In this document: positions 9,401 through 18,122 of the stretch, one piece after another | Layout of the letters: every line of letters starts with the position of its first letter | How positions within the stretch are numbered: position 1 is the first letter of the stretch | Assembly (NCBI GenBank): GCA_964497615.1 | Contig: CAZCEC010000001.1 | Location: forward strand, 62,001-126,000 | Source: CAZCEC01 sp964497615 | GTDB taxonomy: Bacteria; Chloroflexota; Anaerolineae; Anaerolineales; UBA6663 | Length of the DNA: 64,000 nt | Direction of reading: 5' to 3' | The notes under the pieces: generated by a model | Told to the model about the DNA's origin: nothing | What the model saw: the letters and a program-made list of their open reading frames with translations, nothing else | Databases searched by the model: none | Translations under genes and position numbers: made by a program

Positions 9401-11644
9401 ATGCCCACTGACGAAGTGATTGCCAGCCTGTGTGGTGTTTGCCCCGCCGGGTGCGGCGTGGATGTGCACCTGCGCGACGGCCGCATCCATCACCTTACGC
9501 CCCGCCAGGATCACCCCCAGGGCCTCGTCTGCCCGCGCGGCGTCCAGGCTGCCTCCATCGTCTACTCTCCCGACCGGCTCCTCTTTCCCGAGCGGCGCCA
9601 CGGCCCGCGCGGCGATGGCCTGTTCCACCGCATCTCTTGGGACGATGCCTATGCCGCCATCGTGGATGGCCTCCGCTCCATCGCGGCCCGCCATGGCCCC
9701 GAAGCCGTCGCCATCTACACCGGCCGCGGCAACTTCGAGTACGGCCTCAATGAGGCCTTCGCGCCCGCCGGCACCGTCGAGTCCTCCGCCAACGCCGTCC
9801 TCTTTCCTTTCGGTTCGCCCAACACCACCGGCGTCGGCTCCTTGTGCTACGCCGCCCACGGCATGATCGCGCCCCGCGCTTGCCTGGGCGACTACGCCCG
9901 CAACCTGTACGACGATCTCGAACAGGCGGACCTCATCCTCGTCTGGGGTGCCAACCCCGCCACCGCCTCGCCCCCGCTCAACCTGCGTCGCCTTCTGCGC
10001 GCCCAGCGCCGCGGCGCCTCGGTCGTCGTGATTGATCACCGCCGCAGCGAGACCGCCCAGGCCGCCCGCGCCGCGTGGATTGGCATTCGCCCCGGCACCG
10101 ATGGCGCGTTGGCCCTGGGCCTCCTCCACGTCCTCATCGCCGAGGGCTTGTATGACCAGCGCTTCGCCCGCGACTGGACCCACGGCTTTGACGATCTCGC
10201 TGACTACGTTCGCGCCTTCACCCCGGAGGCAGTCGAACGCATCACCTGGGTGCCCGCCGATACCGTCTGCTCCCTGGCCCGCCGCATCGCCCTCGCGCGT
10301 GGCTGCTCCATCCTCACCTACACCGGCCTGGAATATGCCAACAGCGGCGTGCAAACCATCCGCGCCGTGCTCATCCTCCAGGCCCTGGCCGGCCACCTGG
10401 ACGCGCCGGGCGGCAAGGTGTTTCGCATGCCCGGCCGCCCGCAATTGCACCGGCATCTCACCTCGCCGCCCCACGGCGCGCGGCCCCCCATCGGCGCGGA
10501 CAAGTACCCCTTGTACTACGAAGTCCGCCGTGAGGCCCATGCCGCCGAACTGCCCCCTGCCATCCTCACCGGCCAGCCGTACCCCATCCGCGGGCTGATC
10601 GTCAGCGGCGCCTCCCTCCTCACGGCTTGGCCCAACCCGGCCATGTGGAGCCGGGCGCTCGCCTCGCTTGACCTGCTCGTGACCATCGACCGCTTCCCGA
10701 CCCGCGATTCGCTCTACGCCGATATCCGCCTGCCCGCGGCCACCCTGTTCGAAACCGAGTCCTATGCTCAATTCGAGAACCTCATTCAACTCCGTCCCCG
10801 CGTGATCCCGCCCGTGGGCGAAGCCCGCAGCGACTACGTCATCTTTGCCGAGTTGGCCCGCCGCCTCGGCTATGGCGCGCTCTGGCCGCAGACCGAAGCC
10901 GGCATGATCGCAGACGCTCTGTGCGGTTCCGGCCTCAGCTTGCCCGCCCTCCGCGCCTCCCCCGACGGCCTCGCCCTACCGGAGCCGGAGATGCGCTACC
11001 ACAAGTACGCCACCGGCGGCCTGCGCGCCGACGGCCAGCCCGGCTTTGAAACCCCTACTGGCAAGTTCGAGATCGCCTCCGAGTGGCTGCGCCAACACGG
11101 CTACCCGGCCCTGCCGGTCTACACTGAGCCTATCGAAGGGCCGCTGGCCGCCCCCGGCCTCGCCCGGCGGTTCCCCCTCGTCTTCAATTCCGGCGCGCGC
11201 GTCCAGGCGGACTTCCGCTCCCAGCATCACAACATCCCAGACCTGCTCAAGCGCCAGCCCTGTCCCCTGGTCACGCTCCACCCAGCCGATGCGGCGGCGC
11301 GCGGCATCGCGGCTGGCGACGCAGTCTATGTCGTCACCCCCCGCGGCCGCATCTGCGTCCGTGCCCGCCTCACCCCCGATATCGTCCCCGGCGTGGTCGA
11401 GGTCAGCATGGGCGGCGGTGGCATCGTGGGCCCGCTGGCCTGGCAGCAGGCCAACGTCAATGAACTCACCGATCCCGACAACCGCGACCCGCTCTCCGGC
11501 TTTCCCGTCTTCAAGGCCCTGCTGTGCGACGTGGTCAAGGCCCCCCGCCATGCCCTGGACGATCCCGACGCGCGTGGCGCTATCGCCGCCACGAAAGTAA
11601 AGGAGACGCTGCACAAATCGGACAATTCGGAGTGTTTTACTTAA
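9401..11644 (+). CDS. Molybdopterin oxidoreductase (DMSO reductase superfamily)
   Basis: Cytoplasmic Mo/W-bisMGD oxidoreductase of 747 residues; no twin-arginine signal is seen. The N-terminal [4Fe-4S] motif is C11-x2-C14-x3-C18-x25-C44 (CGVCPAGCGV, GLVCPRG). Later features include GRGNFEYGLNEAF, the nucleotide-binding VWGANPATASPP and VVVIDHRRSETAQAA, and a C-terminal MGD-binding domain (TPRGRICVRARL, QQANVNELTDPDNRDPLSGFP). It resembles formate dehydrogenase/thiosulfate-polysulfide reductase-like catalytic subunits, but no electron-transfer partner gene is adjacent. Position between MttB and the corrinoid protein is unusual; it may oxidise or reduce the methylated substrate or its product. 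Start ATG 9401 follows the MttB stop by 2 nt; an in-frame TTG at 9395 overlaps that gene. Confidence 0.88.
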   Translation: MPTDEVIASLCGVCPAGCGVDVHLRDGRIHHLTPRQDHPQGLVCPRGVQAASIVYSPDRLLFPERRHGPRGDGLFHRISWDDAYAAIVDGLRSIAARHGPEAVAIYTGRGNFEYGLNEAFAPAGTVESSANAVLFPFGSPNTTGVGSLCYAAHGMIAPRACLGDYARNLYDDLEQADLILVWGANPATASPPLNLRRLLRAQRRGASVVVIDHRRSETAQAARAAWIGIRPGTDGALALGLLHVLIAEGLYDQRFARDWTHGFDDLADYVRAFTPEAVERITWVPADTVCSLARRIALARGCSILTYTGLEYANSGVQTIRAVLILQALAGHLDAPGGKVFRMPGRPQLHRHLTSPPHGARPPIGADKYPLYYEVRREAHAAELPPAILTGQPYPIRGLIVSGASLLTAWPNPAMWSRALASLDLLVTIDRFPTRDSLYADIRLPAATLFETESYAQFENLIQLRPRVIPPVGEARSDYVIFAELARRLGYGALWPQTEAGMIADALCGSGLSLPALRASPDGLALPEPEMRYHKYATGGLRADGQPGFETPTGKFEIASEWLRQHGYPALPVYTEPIEGPLAAPGLARRFPLVFNSGARVQADFRSQHHNIPDLLKRQPCPLVTLHPADAAARGIAAGDAVYVVTPRGRICVRARLTPDIVPGVVEVSMGGGGIVGPLAWQQANVNELTDPDNRDPLSGFPVFKALLCDVVKAPRHALDDPDARGAIAATKVKETLHKSDNSECFT

Positions 11645-11783
11645 TGCCTGGCATTTCCTACACTGACACCAATTATCCACCGCCGTATAGGACACCGTTC
11701 CGCGCCGCCCAATCCGTGACCGCGCCTGTACCGATCAGGCTGGCCGTCTTTGGGCGTCACCGGACCGGGCATGGAGACCGAGC

Positions 11784-12416
11784 ATGAGCCTCACCCAGCA
11801 GATCCAAATCGCCGTCGTCGAAGGCAACCAGGGCGCCACCGATCAACTCGTCCAGCAGGCCCTGAACGACGGTCACCTGCCTGAGACCATCCTGCGCGAG
11901 GGCCTCATTGCCGGCATGACTGATGTCGGCCATCGCTTCGAATGCGGCGAATACTTTGTCGCCGACATGCTCGTCAGCGCCCGCGCTATGAAGGCCGGCA
12001 TGGCCCGCCTCCGCCCCCACCTCATCTCCAGCGACGTCAAGCCCGTCGGCAAAGTCGTCATTGGCACCGTCCAGGGCGACCTGCACGACATCGGCAAAAA
12101 CCTTGTCGCCGTGATGCTGGAGGGCGCTGGCTTCCAGGTGATTGACCTCGGCGTCGACGTGCGCCCCGAGCGCTTTGTCCAGGCCGCCACCGAGCATGGC
12201 GCCGACGTGGTCGCGCTCTCGGCCCTGCTCACCACCACCATGACCAACATGCAAGGCGTGGTGACGGCGCTCAAGAAGGCCGGCCTCGACCAGGTCAAGG
12301 TCCTCGTCGGTGGCGCGGCCGTCAATCAGGCCTTTGCCGACCAGATCGGCGCCGACGGCTTCTCGCCCGACGCCGCCCTGGCCGCCTCCCATGCGCGCTC
12401 CCTGGTGGGCCGATGA
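11784..12416 (+). CDS. Corrinoid (B12-binding) methyl-carrier protein, MtbC/MttC type
   Basis: Carries the methyl group on cobalt between the MttB-type enzyme and the UroD-like enzyme of this operon. The 210-residue protein has an N-terminal four-helix cap domain (1-88) and a Rossmann-like B12 domain. The base-off/His-on motif D-x-H-x-x-G is D99-L-H101-D-I-G104 (GDLHDIGKNLV), followed by the S-x-L segment ALSALLTTTM and the VLVGGAAVN loop. Length and order are normal for the family. A 139-bp gap without clear signals separates it from the molybdopterin oxidoreductase, while its stop overlaps the next start (ATGA). Confidence 0.95.
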   Translation: MSLTQQIQIAVVEGNQGATDQLVQQALNDGHLPETILREGLIAGMTDVGHRFECGEYFVADMLVSARAMKAGMARLRPHLISSDVKPVGKVVIGTVQGDLHDIGKNLVAVMLEGAGFQVIDLGVDVRPERFVQAATEHGADVVALSALLTTTMTNMQGVVTALKKAGLDQVKVLVGGAAVNQAFADQIGADGFSPDAALAASHARSLVGR

Positions 12417-13609
12417 GCCACATCCAGGCCATGCACCGGCACAAGCCCCGCGAGGCGCCGATGATTGCCGAACCCCCTCTGCCCAAGACGATTGTCCCGG
12501 GCCGCCCCAAGTGGCCGGGCACCCTCACCGACCGCGAGCGCTTCAACCGCCAGATGCACTATCAGCCGATTGACCGCTGCTTCAACATGGAGTTCGGTTA
12601 CTGGGACGACAACTTCAAGCTCTGGCCGTTCTTCTACGAGAACGGCGTCACCAACAACGACGAGGCCGACCTCTACTTCAGCTTCGACCCGACCCCCCGC
12701 ATCGAGGGCGAAATCTGGATGTGCCCGCCGTTCGAGGAGCAGGTGATCGAGGTCCGCGAAACGACCCAGGTCTGGCGCGACGTCAATGGCCTGCTGGCCG
12801 AGGTGCCCATCGACGATCACGACACCATCCCCCACTACCTCGGCTCCTCCATCACCACCCCCGACGACTGGCGAAGGGTCAAGGCCGAGCGCTTCCAGCT
12901 CGACCATCCCGCTCGCCAGGTGAACATCGCCGCCCTCCAGCGCCAACACCCCCCGGACCGCACCTACCCCCTCGGCGTCTGGGCCGGCTCCATGATCGGC
13001 AAGATCCGCGACATGCTCACCTTCGAGGGTCTCACCTACGCCATCCACGACTACCCGCTGATGGTCGAGGACATGGTCGAGACCTGCTGCCAGTTGGTTG
13101 AGCAGTTCCTGGATCAGGTACTGCCCCACTTCCGGTTCGACTTTGCCGGCGGCTGGGAGGACATCTGCTACCGGGGCGGTCCCCTCGTCTCGCTCAAGTT
13201 CTTTAACAACGTCGTCGTCCCCCGCTACAAGCGCATCAATGCCAAGTTGGCCGCTCACGGCATCGACATCTGGTGGATTGACTGCGACGGCGACGTGCGG
13301 CCCATCCTGCCCGGCTTCCTGGAGAGCGGCATCAACTGCCTCTTCCCCTTCGAGGTCAATAGCTGCACTCATCCTGGCGACCTGCTCCAGCAATACGGGC
13401 GCGACCTGCGCATCATGGGCGGCGTGGACAAGATGGCTCTCGGCGCCGGCCCCGCTGCCATCAAGGCCTATCTGGAGACCCTCGTCCCCTGGGTCGAGCG
13501 CGGCGGTTTCATCCCCTTCTGCGATCACCGCTGCCCGCCCAATGTCGCCCCCGACGACTACCTCTACTACCTCGACCTCAAGGAGCAGATGTTTGGGATG
13601 AAGGGCTAG
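12413..13609 (+). CDS. UroD-like methylcobamide methyltransferase
   Basis: Member of the uroporphyrinogen decarboxylase fold family whose corrinoid-linked branch (MtaA, MtbA, CmuA-like) moves methyl groups from methyl-corrinoid to a thiol or pterin acceptor. The 398-residue protein has family features such as DRERFNRQMHYQPIDRC, WDDNFKLWPFFYENG, DCDGDVRPILPGFLESGINC, GGVDKMALGAG and the C-terminal CDHRCPPNVAPDDYLYYL. The His/Cys residues in the last motif and the upstream Cys residues could ligate zinc, as in MtaA, but this is not proven. It is translationally coupled to the corrinoid protein (4-bp overlap) and is the natural acceptor-side enzyme of the operon. Coenzyme M is unlikely in a bacterium; tetrahydrofolate or another acceptor is more probable. 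Its 3' end overlaps a convergent gene by 32 bp. Confidence 0.82.
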   Translation: MSHIQAMHRHKPREAPMIAEPPLPKTIVPGRPKWPGTLTDRERFNRQMHYQPIDRCFNMEFGYWDDNFKLWPFFYENGVTNNDEADLYFSFDPTPRIEGEIWMCPPFEEQVIEVRETTQVWRDVNGLLAEVPIDDHDTIPHYLGSSITTPDDWRRVKAERFQLDHPARQVNIAALQRQHPPDRTYPLGVWAGSMIGKIRDMLTFEGLTYAIHDYPLMVEDMVETCCQLVEQFLDQVLPHFRFDFAGGWEDICYRGGPLVSLKFFNNVVVPRYKRINAKLAAHGIDIWWIDCDGDVRPILPGFLESGINCLFPFEVNSCTHPGDLLQQYGRDLRIMGGVDKMALGAGPAAIKAYLETLVPWVERGGFIPFCDHRCPPNVAPDDYLYYLDLKEQMFGMKG

Positions 13610-14219
13610 CCCTGCCCACCACTGCGTACAGCGGGTCCCCTCGCCGCGGGCTGCGGTCGTGCGCGGTGATGTCCTCCCACGTCCCGGCCTCGCGCAGCCA
13701 CTGCGCCACCAGCCTCACGTGCCCGGCGTCGTCCAGGTCCAGCCACGCCGCGATGGCCTTCGTGGGGAAGCACCGGTTGGAGAACGTGATCACCAGCGGC
13801 GCGCCCGGCCGCAGCACCCGCGCCGCCTCGCGCAGCACCCTCACCGGCTGAGTCAGATAGTCAACCGACACGCACATCGCCGCCCCGTCGAACTCCGCCG
13901 TGCCATACGGCAGCCGCGGATCCCGGTTCAAGTCGTGCACCACCCACTCGCTCAACTGCGGATTGGCTCCCAGCTCCACCGCATTCATCCCCAGCCCCGC
14001 CACCCGCCGATACTCCGCCTCGGCGGGCAAATGGCTCACCCAACTGCTCATCAGGTCCAGCACCGCCCCCCGCGCCGGAAAGTGCTCCCGGTAGAGCTGC
14101 GTCACCGCCGCGATCGCGCCCTCGTCAATGTGCGTCACCAGCCGCGCCTCGCGGTAAAACTCGTCGTCCGGTCTTTCATCCTCGCGCCGGTAAGCGCCGG
14201 GGGGCAGATGCAGGCTCAA
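13578..14219 (-). CDS. Class I SAM-dependent methyltransferase
   Basis: A 213-residue Rossmann-fold methyltransferase. AVLDLMSSWVSHLP is a variant of motif I, VHDLNRDPRLPY and FDGAAMCVSVDYLTQP correspond to motifs II-III, and EAARVLRPGAPLVITFSNR to the later motif. The substrate is unknown; motif I lacks the usual Gly-x-Gly and reads DLMSSW. The start is a TTG at 14219, supported by GAGG 5 nt upstream (GAGGAACCT then TTG). It is transcribed toward the UroD-like gene and overlaps its 3' end by 32 bp, and it is divergent from the oxidoreductase at 14375. Confidence 0.75.
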   Translation of the reverse strand: MSLHLPPGAYRREDERPDDEFYREARLVTHIDEGAIAAVTQLYREHFPARGAVLDLMSSWVSHLPAEAEYRRVAGLGMNAVELGANPQLSEWVVHDLNRDPRLPYGTAEFDGAAMCVSVDYLTQPVRVLREAARVLRPGAPLVITFSNRCFPTKAIAAWLDLDDAGHVRLVAQWLREAGTWEDITAHDRSPRRGDPLYAVVGRASPSSQTSAP

Positions 14220-14307
14220 AGGTTCCTCGCGGTTTGCGCTATACTCGCGCCCAGCTTACACCCAATCGCCCGCTTGGGCGTCCACCCCTAGACCGCCCTG
14301 CCGCACC

Positions 14308-14340
14308 GTCATTCCGAGGCGCCTTCTGCCGAGGAATCTC
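14308..14340 (+). repeat. Dispersed 33-bp repeat, copy 2
   Basis: Same ends as the other copies (GTCATTCCGAGGCG and GCCGAGGAATCTC) with a different middle (CCTTCT). It sits in the short divergent intergenic region between the methyltransferase and the oxidoreductase. Confidence 0.8.
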
Positions 14341-14374
14341 GGTTCTGACGGGCGCTTTTATACGAGGTAGATAG

Positions 14375-15373
14375 ATGAACAAGGTTCGCTGGGGAATCCT
14401 GAGCACCTCCAACTTTGGCCTGGGATCATCCGTCCCCGCCATGCAGCAGGGCCGCCTCACCACGGTCACTACCATTGCCTCGCGCGACCATGACCGCGCC
14501 CGCGCCGCTGCCAAGAAGCTCGGCATTCCCAAGACCCACGGTTCATACGAAGCCCTGCTCGCCGATCCCGAGATTGACGCCATCTACAATCCTCTGCCCA
14601 ACCACCTGCACGTGCCCTGGTCCATCAAAGCCCTCGAGGCCGGCAAGCACGTCCTGTGCGAGAAGCCCATCGCCCTGTCTGCCGCCGAGGCCCAGACCCT
14701 GGCGGATGCCGCCGCCCGCTTCCCTCGCCTCAAGGTCATGGAAGCCTTCATGTACCGCCACCACCCCCAGTGGCACCGCGCCCTCCAGATCGTGGCCTCC
14801 GGCGGCATTGGCGACCTCCGCACCGTCCACTCCCACTTTTCCTACTTCAACGCCAACCCCGCTAACATTCGCAACCAGGCCGATATCGGCGGCGGCGGCC
14901 TCATGGACATCGGCTGCTACAACATCTCCCTCTCGCGCCTTATCTTTGGCGCCGAGCCGCGCCGCGTGCTGGGCCTCGTCGAGTACGATCCGGTCTTCCA
15001 CACCGACCGCCTGGCTTCCGGCGTCCTCGAGTTTGCCCGCGGCACCGCCACCTTCACCTGCTCCACCCAGCTCCACCACTACCAGCGCGTCAACATCTTC
15101 GGCACCACCGGCCGCGTCGAGATCGAAATTCCCTTCAACGCGCCCTGGGACCGCCCAACCCGCCTCTGGCACGCCCACGACGGCCAGACTGATGAGATCA
15201 CCTTCGCCACCTGCAACCAATACACCATCCAAGGAGACCTGATGTCTCAAGCCATACTGAACGATACCCCCGTCCCCACTCCCATCGCCGACGCTGTGGC
15301 TAATATGCGCGTGATTGATGCGGTGTTCGAAAGCGCCCGGCGCGGGGCGTGGGTCGAAGGCGGTGCAGCATGA
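14375..15373 (+). CDS. Gfo/Idh/MocA-family NAD(P)-dependent sugar oxidoreductase
   Basis: Probably oxidises or epimerises a sugar or cyclitol using NAD(P)(H). The N-terminal Rossmann domain begins VRWGILSTSNFG. The conserved AIYNPLPNHLHVPW and the signature CEKPIALS follow, with the catalytic-domain motif GGGLMDIGCYNISLSR further on. Length is 332 residues, typical for the family. Start ATG 14375 has GAGG 7 nt upstream. Its stop overlaps the start of a GH4 enzyme (ATGA), so the pair is coupled and likely processes the same glycoside. Confidence 0.9.
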   Translation: MNKVRWGILSTSNFGLGSSVPAMQQGRLTTVTTIASRDHDRARAAAKKLGIPKTHGSYEALLADPEIDAIYNPLPNHLHVPWSIKALEAGKHVLCEKPIALSAAEAQTLADAAARFPRLKVMEAFMYRHHPQWHRALQIVASGGIGDLRTVHSHFSYFNANPANIRNQADIGGGGLMDIGCYNISLSRLIFGAEPRRVLGLVEYDPVFHTDRLASGVLEFARGTATFTCSTQLHHYQRVNIFGTTGRVEIEIPFNAPWDRPTRLWHAHDGQTDEITFATCNQYTIQGDLMSQAILNDTPVPTPIADAVANMRVIDAVFESARRGAWVEGGAA

Positions 15374-16692
15374 CCAAGGTCGCTCTCATCGGCGCGGGCA
15401 GCGTCGTCTTCGCCCGCAACCTCTGCGGCGATATTCTCCTCACCCCGTCCCTGCGGGGCAGCACCTTGGCCCTCATGGACATCAACCCCGATCGCCTCGC
15501 CTGGACCAAAAAGGTTGTGGACCGGCTGGTGGCGCAGTTGGGCGTCCCGGCCCAGGTGGAGGCCACCCTCGACCGGCGTGAGGCCGTGCGCGGCGCGGAC
15601 TTCGTCATCACCACCTTCCAGCAGGGCGGGCTCCAGGGCTGGGAGTCCGATATCGAGATTCCTCGCCGCTACGGCGTCGAACAGTGCGTGGGCGATACCC
15701 TCGGCCCCGGCGGCGTCTTTCGCGCCCTCCGCAGCATCCCCGTCCTCACCGGCCTGGCCGCTGACCTGGACGCCGTCGCCCCCGATGCCCTCCTCATCAA
15801 TTACACCAATCCCATGGCCGCCAACTGCTGGGCCTACAACGTGATGACCGGCCGCCCGCACGTGGGCCTCTGTCACAGCGTCCAGGGCACCAGCGAGATG
15901 CTGTCGGAGTGGGTGGGCGCCCCCTACGCCGAGGTCAACTACCGGGTGGCCGGCATCAATCACCAGGCCTGGTTCCTGGAACTCCGCCACGGCGCGCAAG
16001 ACCTCTACCCCCGCCTGCGCGACGCCGTCCGCGACCCTGCCCGCCGCGGCCTCGAGCCTGTCCGCATCGAGCTATTCGAGCACTTTGGTTATTTCGTCAC
16101 CGAGTCCAGCGGCCACGCCAGCGAGTACTATCCCTACTTCCGCAAGACCGCCGCGATGGTGGACGACGAACTGGTCCCGCGCTTCACCAGTCCCGACAAC
16201 TATTGGCTGGGCTGGGGCCGCACCGGCGGCTGCCTCGCGCACTGCATCGAGCGCGAAGAGCAAACCCTCGGCGCCGACCTGGACACGATCCCGCCCCCGG
16301 CCACCCGCAGCGCCGAGTATGGCGCCCTCATCATCGAGGCGATGGTCACCAACCAGCCCGCCCGCATCTATGGCAACGTCCCCAACCACGGCCTGATTGA
16401 CAACCTGCCCGATGGCTGCTGCGTCGAGGTCCCCTGCCTGGTGGACGCCCAGGGTATCCAGCCCACCCGCATCGGCCGGCTGCCCGCGCACCTCGCCGCC
16501 CTCAACCGCACCAACATCAACGTCCAGTCCCTCATCGTCGAGGCCGCCCAACGTGGCGACCGCGACGCCGTGCACTACGCCGTCGCCCTCGACCCCCTCA
16601 CCGCCGCCGCCTGCACCCTCCCCCAAATCCACACGATGGTGGACGAGATGCTGGCCGCCCAATCCCACTGGCTTCCCCAGTTTGCCTCCTAG
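15370..16692 (+). CDS. GH4 family glycosidase, alpha-galactosidase-like
   Basis: NAD- and metal-dependent glycosidase that cleaves through oxidation at C3 and elimination. The 440-residue protein starts MTKVALIGAGSVVFARNL, the NAD-binding loop. It has the metal-site motif GLCHSVQGT, whose Cys and the later His ligate Mn, and AGINHQAWFLEL with the second metal ligand. YTNPMAAN is the usual third conserved segment. The pattern C-H-S is that of alpha-galactosidase/alpha-galacturonidase members. ATG 15370 is preferred over an upstream start at 15349 because it overlaps the previous stop and opens the beta1 strand. Confidence 0.9.
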   Translation: MTKVALIGAGSVVFARNLCGDILLTPSLRGSTLALMDINPDRLAWTKKVVDRLVAQLGVPAQVEATLDRREAVRGADFVITTFQQGGLQGWESDIEIPRRYGVEQCVGDTLGPGGVFRALRSIPVLTGLAADLDAVAPDALLINYTNPMAANCWAYNVMTGRPHVGLCHSVQGTSEMLSEWVGAPYAEVNYRVAGINHQAWFLELRHGAQDLYPRLRDAVRDPARRGLEPVRIELFEHFGYFVTESSGHASEYYPYFRKTAAMVDDELVPRFTSPDNYWLGWGRTGGCLAHCIEREEQTLGADLDTIPPPATRSAEYGALIIEAMVTNQPARIYGNVPNHGLIDNLPDGCCVEVPCLVDAQGIQPTRIGRLPAHLAALNRTNINVQSLIVEAAQRGDRDAVHYAVALDPLTAAACTLPQIHTMVDEMLAAQSHWLPQFAS

Positions 16693-16707
16693 AGCGGCCT
16701 CTGGTAA

Positions 16708-16728
16708 AGACGGGGCGGTGCCCCGTCT
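16708..16728 (+). terminator. Hairpin after the GH4 gene
   Basis: An 8-bp perfect stem (AGACGGGG/CCCCGTCT) with a 5-nt loop, 15 nt after the stop. There is no T-run, so it may stabilise the mRNA end or act with the palindrome that follows. Confidence 0.5.
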
Positions 16729-16773
16729 CATGCCAGCGCCCCGCCTCACAGCCACCTGCACCGCCACTCAAAC

Positions 16774-16803
16774 ACACAGCCGGCGCATATGCGCCGGCTG
16801 TGT
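16774..16803. terminator. 30-bp perfect palindrome, probable bidirectional terminator
   Basis: ACACAGCCGGCGCAT followed by its exact reverse complement, giving a very stable 13-14 bp stem with a minimal loop. It lies between two convergent genes, GH4 (plus) and PhyH (minus), where a two-way terminator is expected. Without T-tracts it could also be a protein-binding dyad. The remaining 175 bp up to the PhyH stop show nothing else. Confidence 0.6.
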
Positions 16804-16978
16804 CGAAACTCGCCCCCTGTTCTGTCGCCGCTGCAGGAGCGCGCTGCCCTATTACCGGGTTGCACGCGCGTTCTTGCGCGCCAACCACGGCTTGGTAGAG
16901 GCGCGTTGCACGTGCGATCCCCGGCGTGCGATGCTTACCCCCCTTGCATGTCTTTGGCCACGCTAGCGGGGTGGGGGG

Positions 16979-17800
16979 CTACGCTTGCGCCTCCACCGGC
17001 CCCGCCGGCCCCTTCCACGGACCATATACATCGACCCCCACCTGTTCGATCTTGGGCCGCACCGACCGGATGACCAGCCCCGGCCGCCCCACCGCCACCC
17101 CCGCCACCTGGTAGTTATGCGGGTCGCGCAGCCCCACCCGCACCAGCCGCCGCCACCGCCCGGCCCGATTCAGCGCCGAGCCGTGCACCGTCCACAGATG
17201 GAAGAACACCACGTCCCCCGCCTTGGCCGGCACCGACACCGACGCCTCCAGCGGGAACTTGTCTGTCGGCAAAAACGGCTCGTGGTCCGGCCCCGTGATG
17301 TGCTTCAGCCGGCCCAGCTTGTGGCTGCCGGCCAGGAACTTCAGGCAGCCGCTCTCCTCATCCGCATCATCCACGTGCACCAGCGCGTCAATGTAGCGCC
17401 CGTCCAGGTGCGGGTAGAACGGGTCGTCCTGGTGCATCGGGAACGGCGTCCCCGCGCCCGGCGCCTTGGCGTGCAGCGTGCTGTGATGCAGCTCCACGCA
17501 CTCGCTCCCCAGCAGGGCGCTGGCCGCCTCGCCCAGCTCAGGCTTCGTCACCGCCCGCAGCCACGCCGTCGAGTAGTATTGCAGCTCGTGCAGGTGCACC
17601 AGCACCGCCTGTTTGTCCTCGTCCTCCCCCATGTACTCCTTTCGCCAGTCTCCCCGCCAGCCGCCCTCCCACACGGCGAAGTTGTCCATCATGTACTTCA
17701 GCTCGTCGCTCATCTGGCGGATCTCATCCGGCGAGTAGATCTGTTCCACGCGCAGGAAACCGTTCTCGTTGAAGAAGTCAATCTGTGCTTGGGTCAGCAT
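16979..17800 (-). CDS. Phytanoyl-CoA dioxygenase (PhyH) family protein
   Basis: Fe(II)/2-oxoglutarate-dependent hydroxylase-like enzyme of 273 residues. The facial triad is visible as H-x-D in FPMHQDDPFYPH and the distal His in LWTVHGSALNRAGRW, followed by the 2-oxoglutarate-binding Arg (RRLVRVGLR). SGCLKFLAGSHKLGRLKH is the usual family strand. The substrate is unknown; members act on lipids, ectoine precursors and many natural products. Start ATG 17800 has AAGGAG about 10 nt upstream. It is monocistronic between a convergent GH4 and a divergent kinase. Confidence 0.88.
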   Translation of the reverse strand: MLTQAQIDFFNENGFLRVEQIYSPDEIRQMSDELKYMMDNFAVWEGGWRGDWRKEYMGEDEDKQAVLVHLHELQYYSTAWLRAVTKPELGEAASALLGSECVELHHSTLHAKAPGAGTPFPMHQDDPFYPHLDGRYIDALVHVDDADEESGCLKFLAGSHKLGRLKHITGPDHEPFLPTDKFPLEASVSVPAKAGDVVFFHLWTVHGSALNRAGRWRRLVRVGLRDPHNYQVAGVAVGRPGLVIRSVRPKIEQVGVDVYGPWKGPAGPVEAQA

Positions 17801-18122
17801 CGCAAGGCGCTCCTTTGGGCCGCCTGGGCCGGAAGTTTAATCGGTTGCCCGCCAGCGCGCAATCGGCCTGCCAACCCGCAGATCTTGCTCGCCTCACCTG
17901 TTGGCTTCTCTCGCCAAGAACCCGCTGCCGAATTGGCGAAGCGTCCTGCGTCCACGTAGAGCCTGTCCTGAATGCAGGGAAGGATGGACGCGGCGGCCGA
18001 AGGCCTATAGGCGCGAATTTTGCGAAGCACCCCGGAACAACGTGGAGGGGCCATTCGCCGGCCGGGTGGGGGCCTTCCCTTCCTCTCAGCTATACTTACC
18101 CCCGGAGCATCCGACACCAACC
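17801..18122. promoter_or_regulatory. Divergent intergenic region (PhyH / kinase)
   Basis: A 322-bp spacer with no convincing gene. On the plus strand a TATACT at 18091-18096 is placed to serve as a -10 box for the kinase at 18123 (leader about 20 nt), without a clear -35. Nothing else is recognised. Confidence 0.35.

Noticed and set aside
16804..16978. tRNA or small RNA gene in the gap before PhyH
   Set aside because: No cloverleaf, anticodon arm or CCA end could be drawn. No tRNA or rRNA was found anywhere in the window.
17901..18122. N-terminal extension of the first kinase
   Set aside because: The 74 extra codons are Arg/Pro-rich without homology, and ATG 18123 opens directly into the kinase domain.
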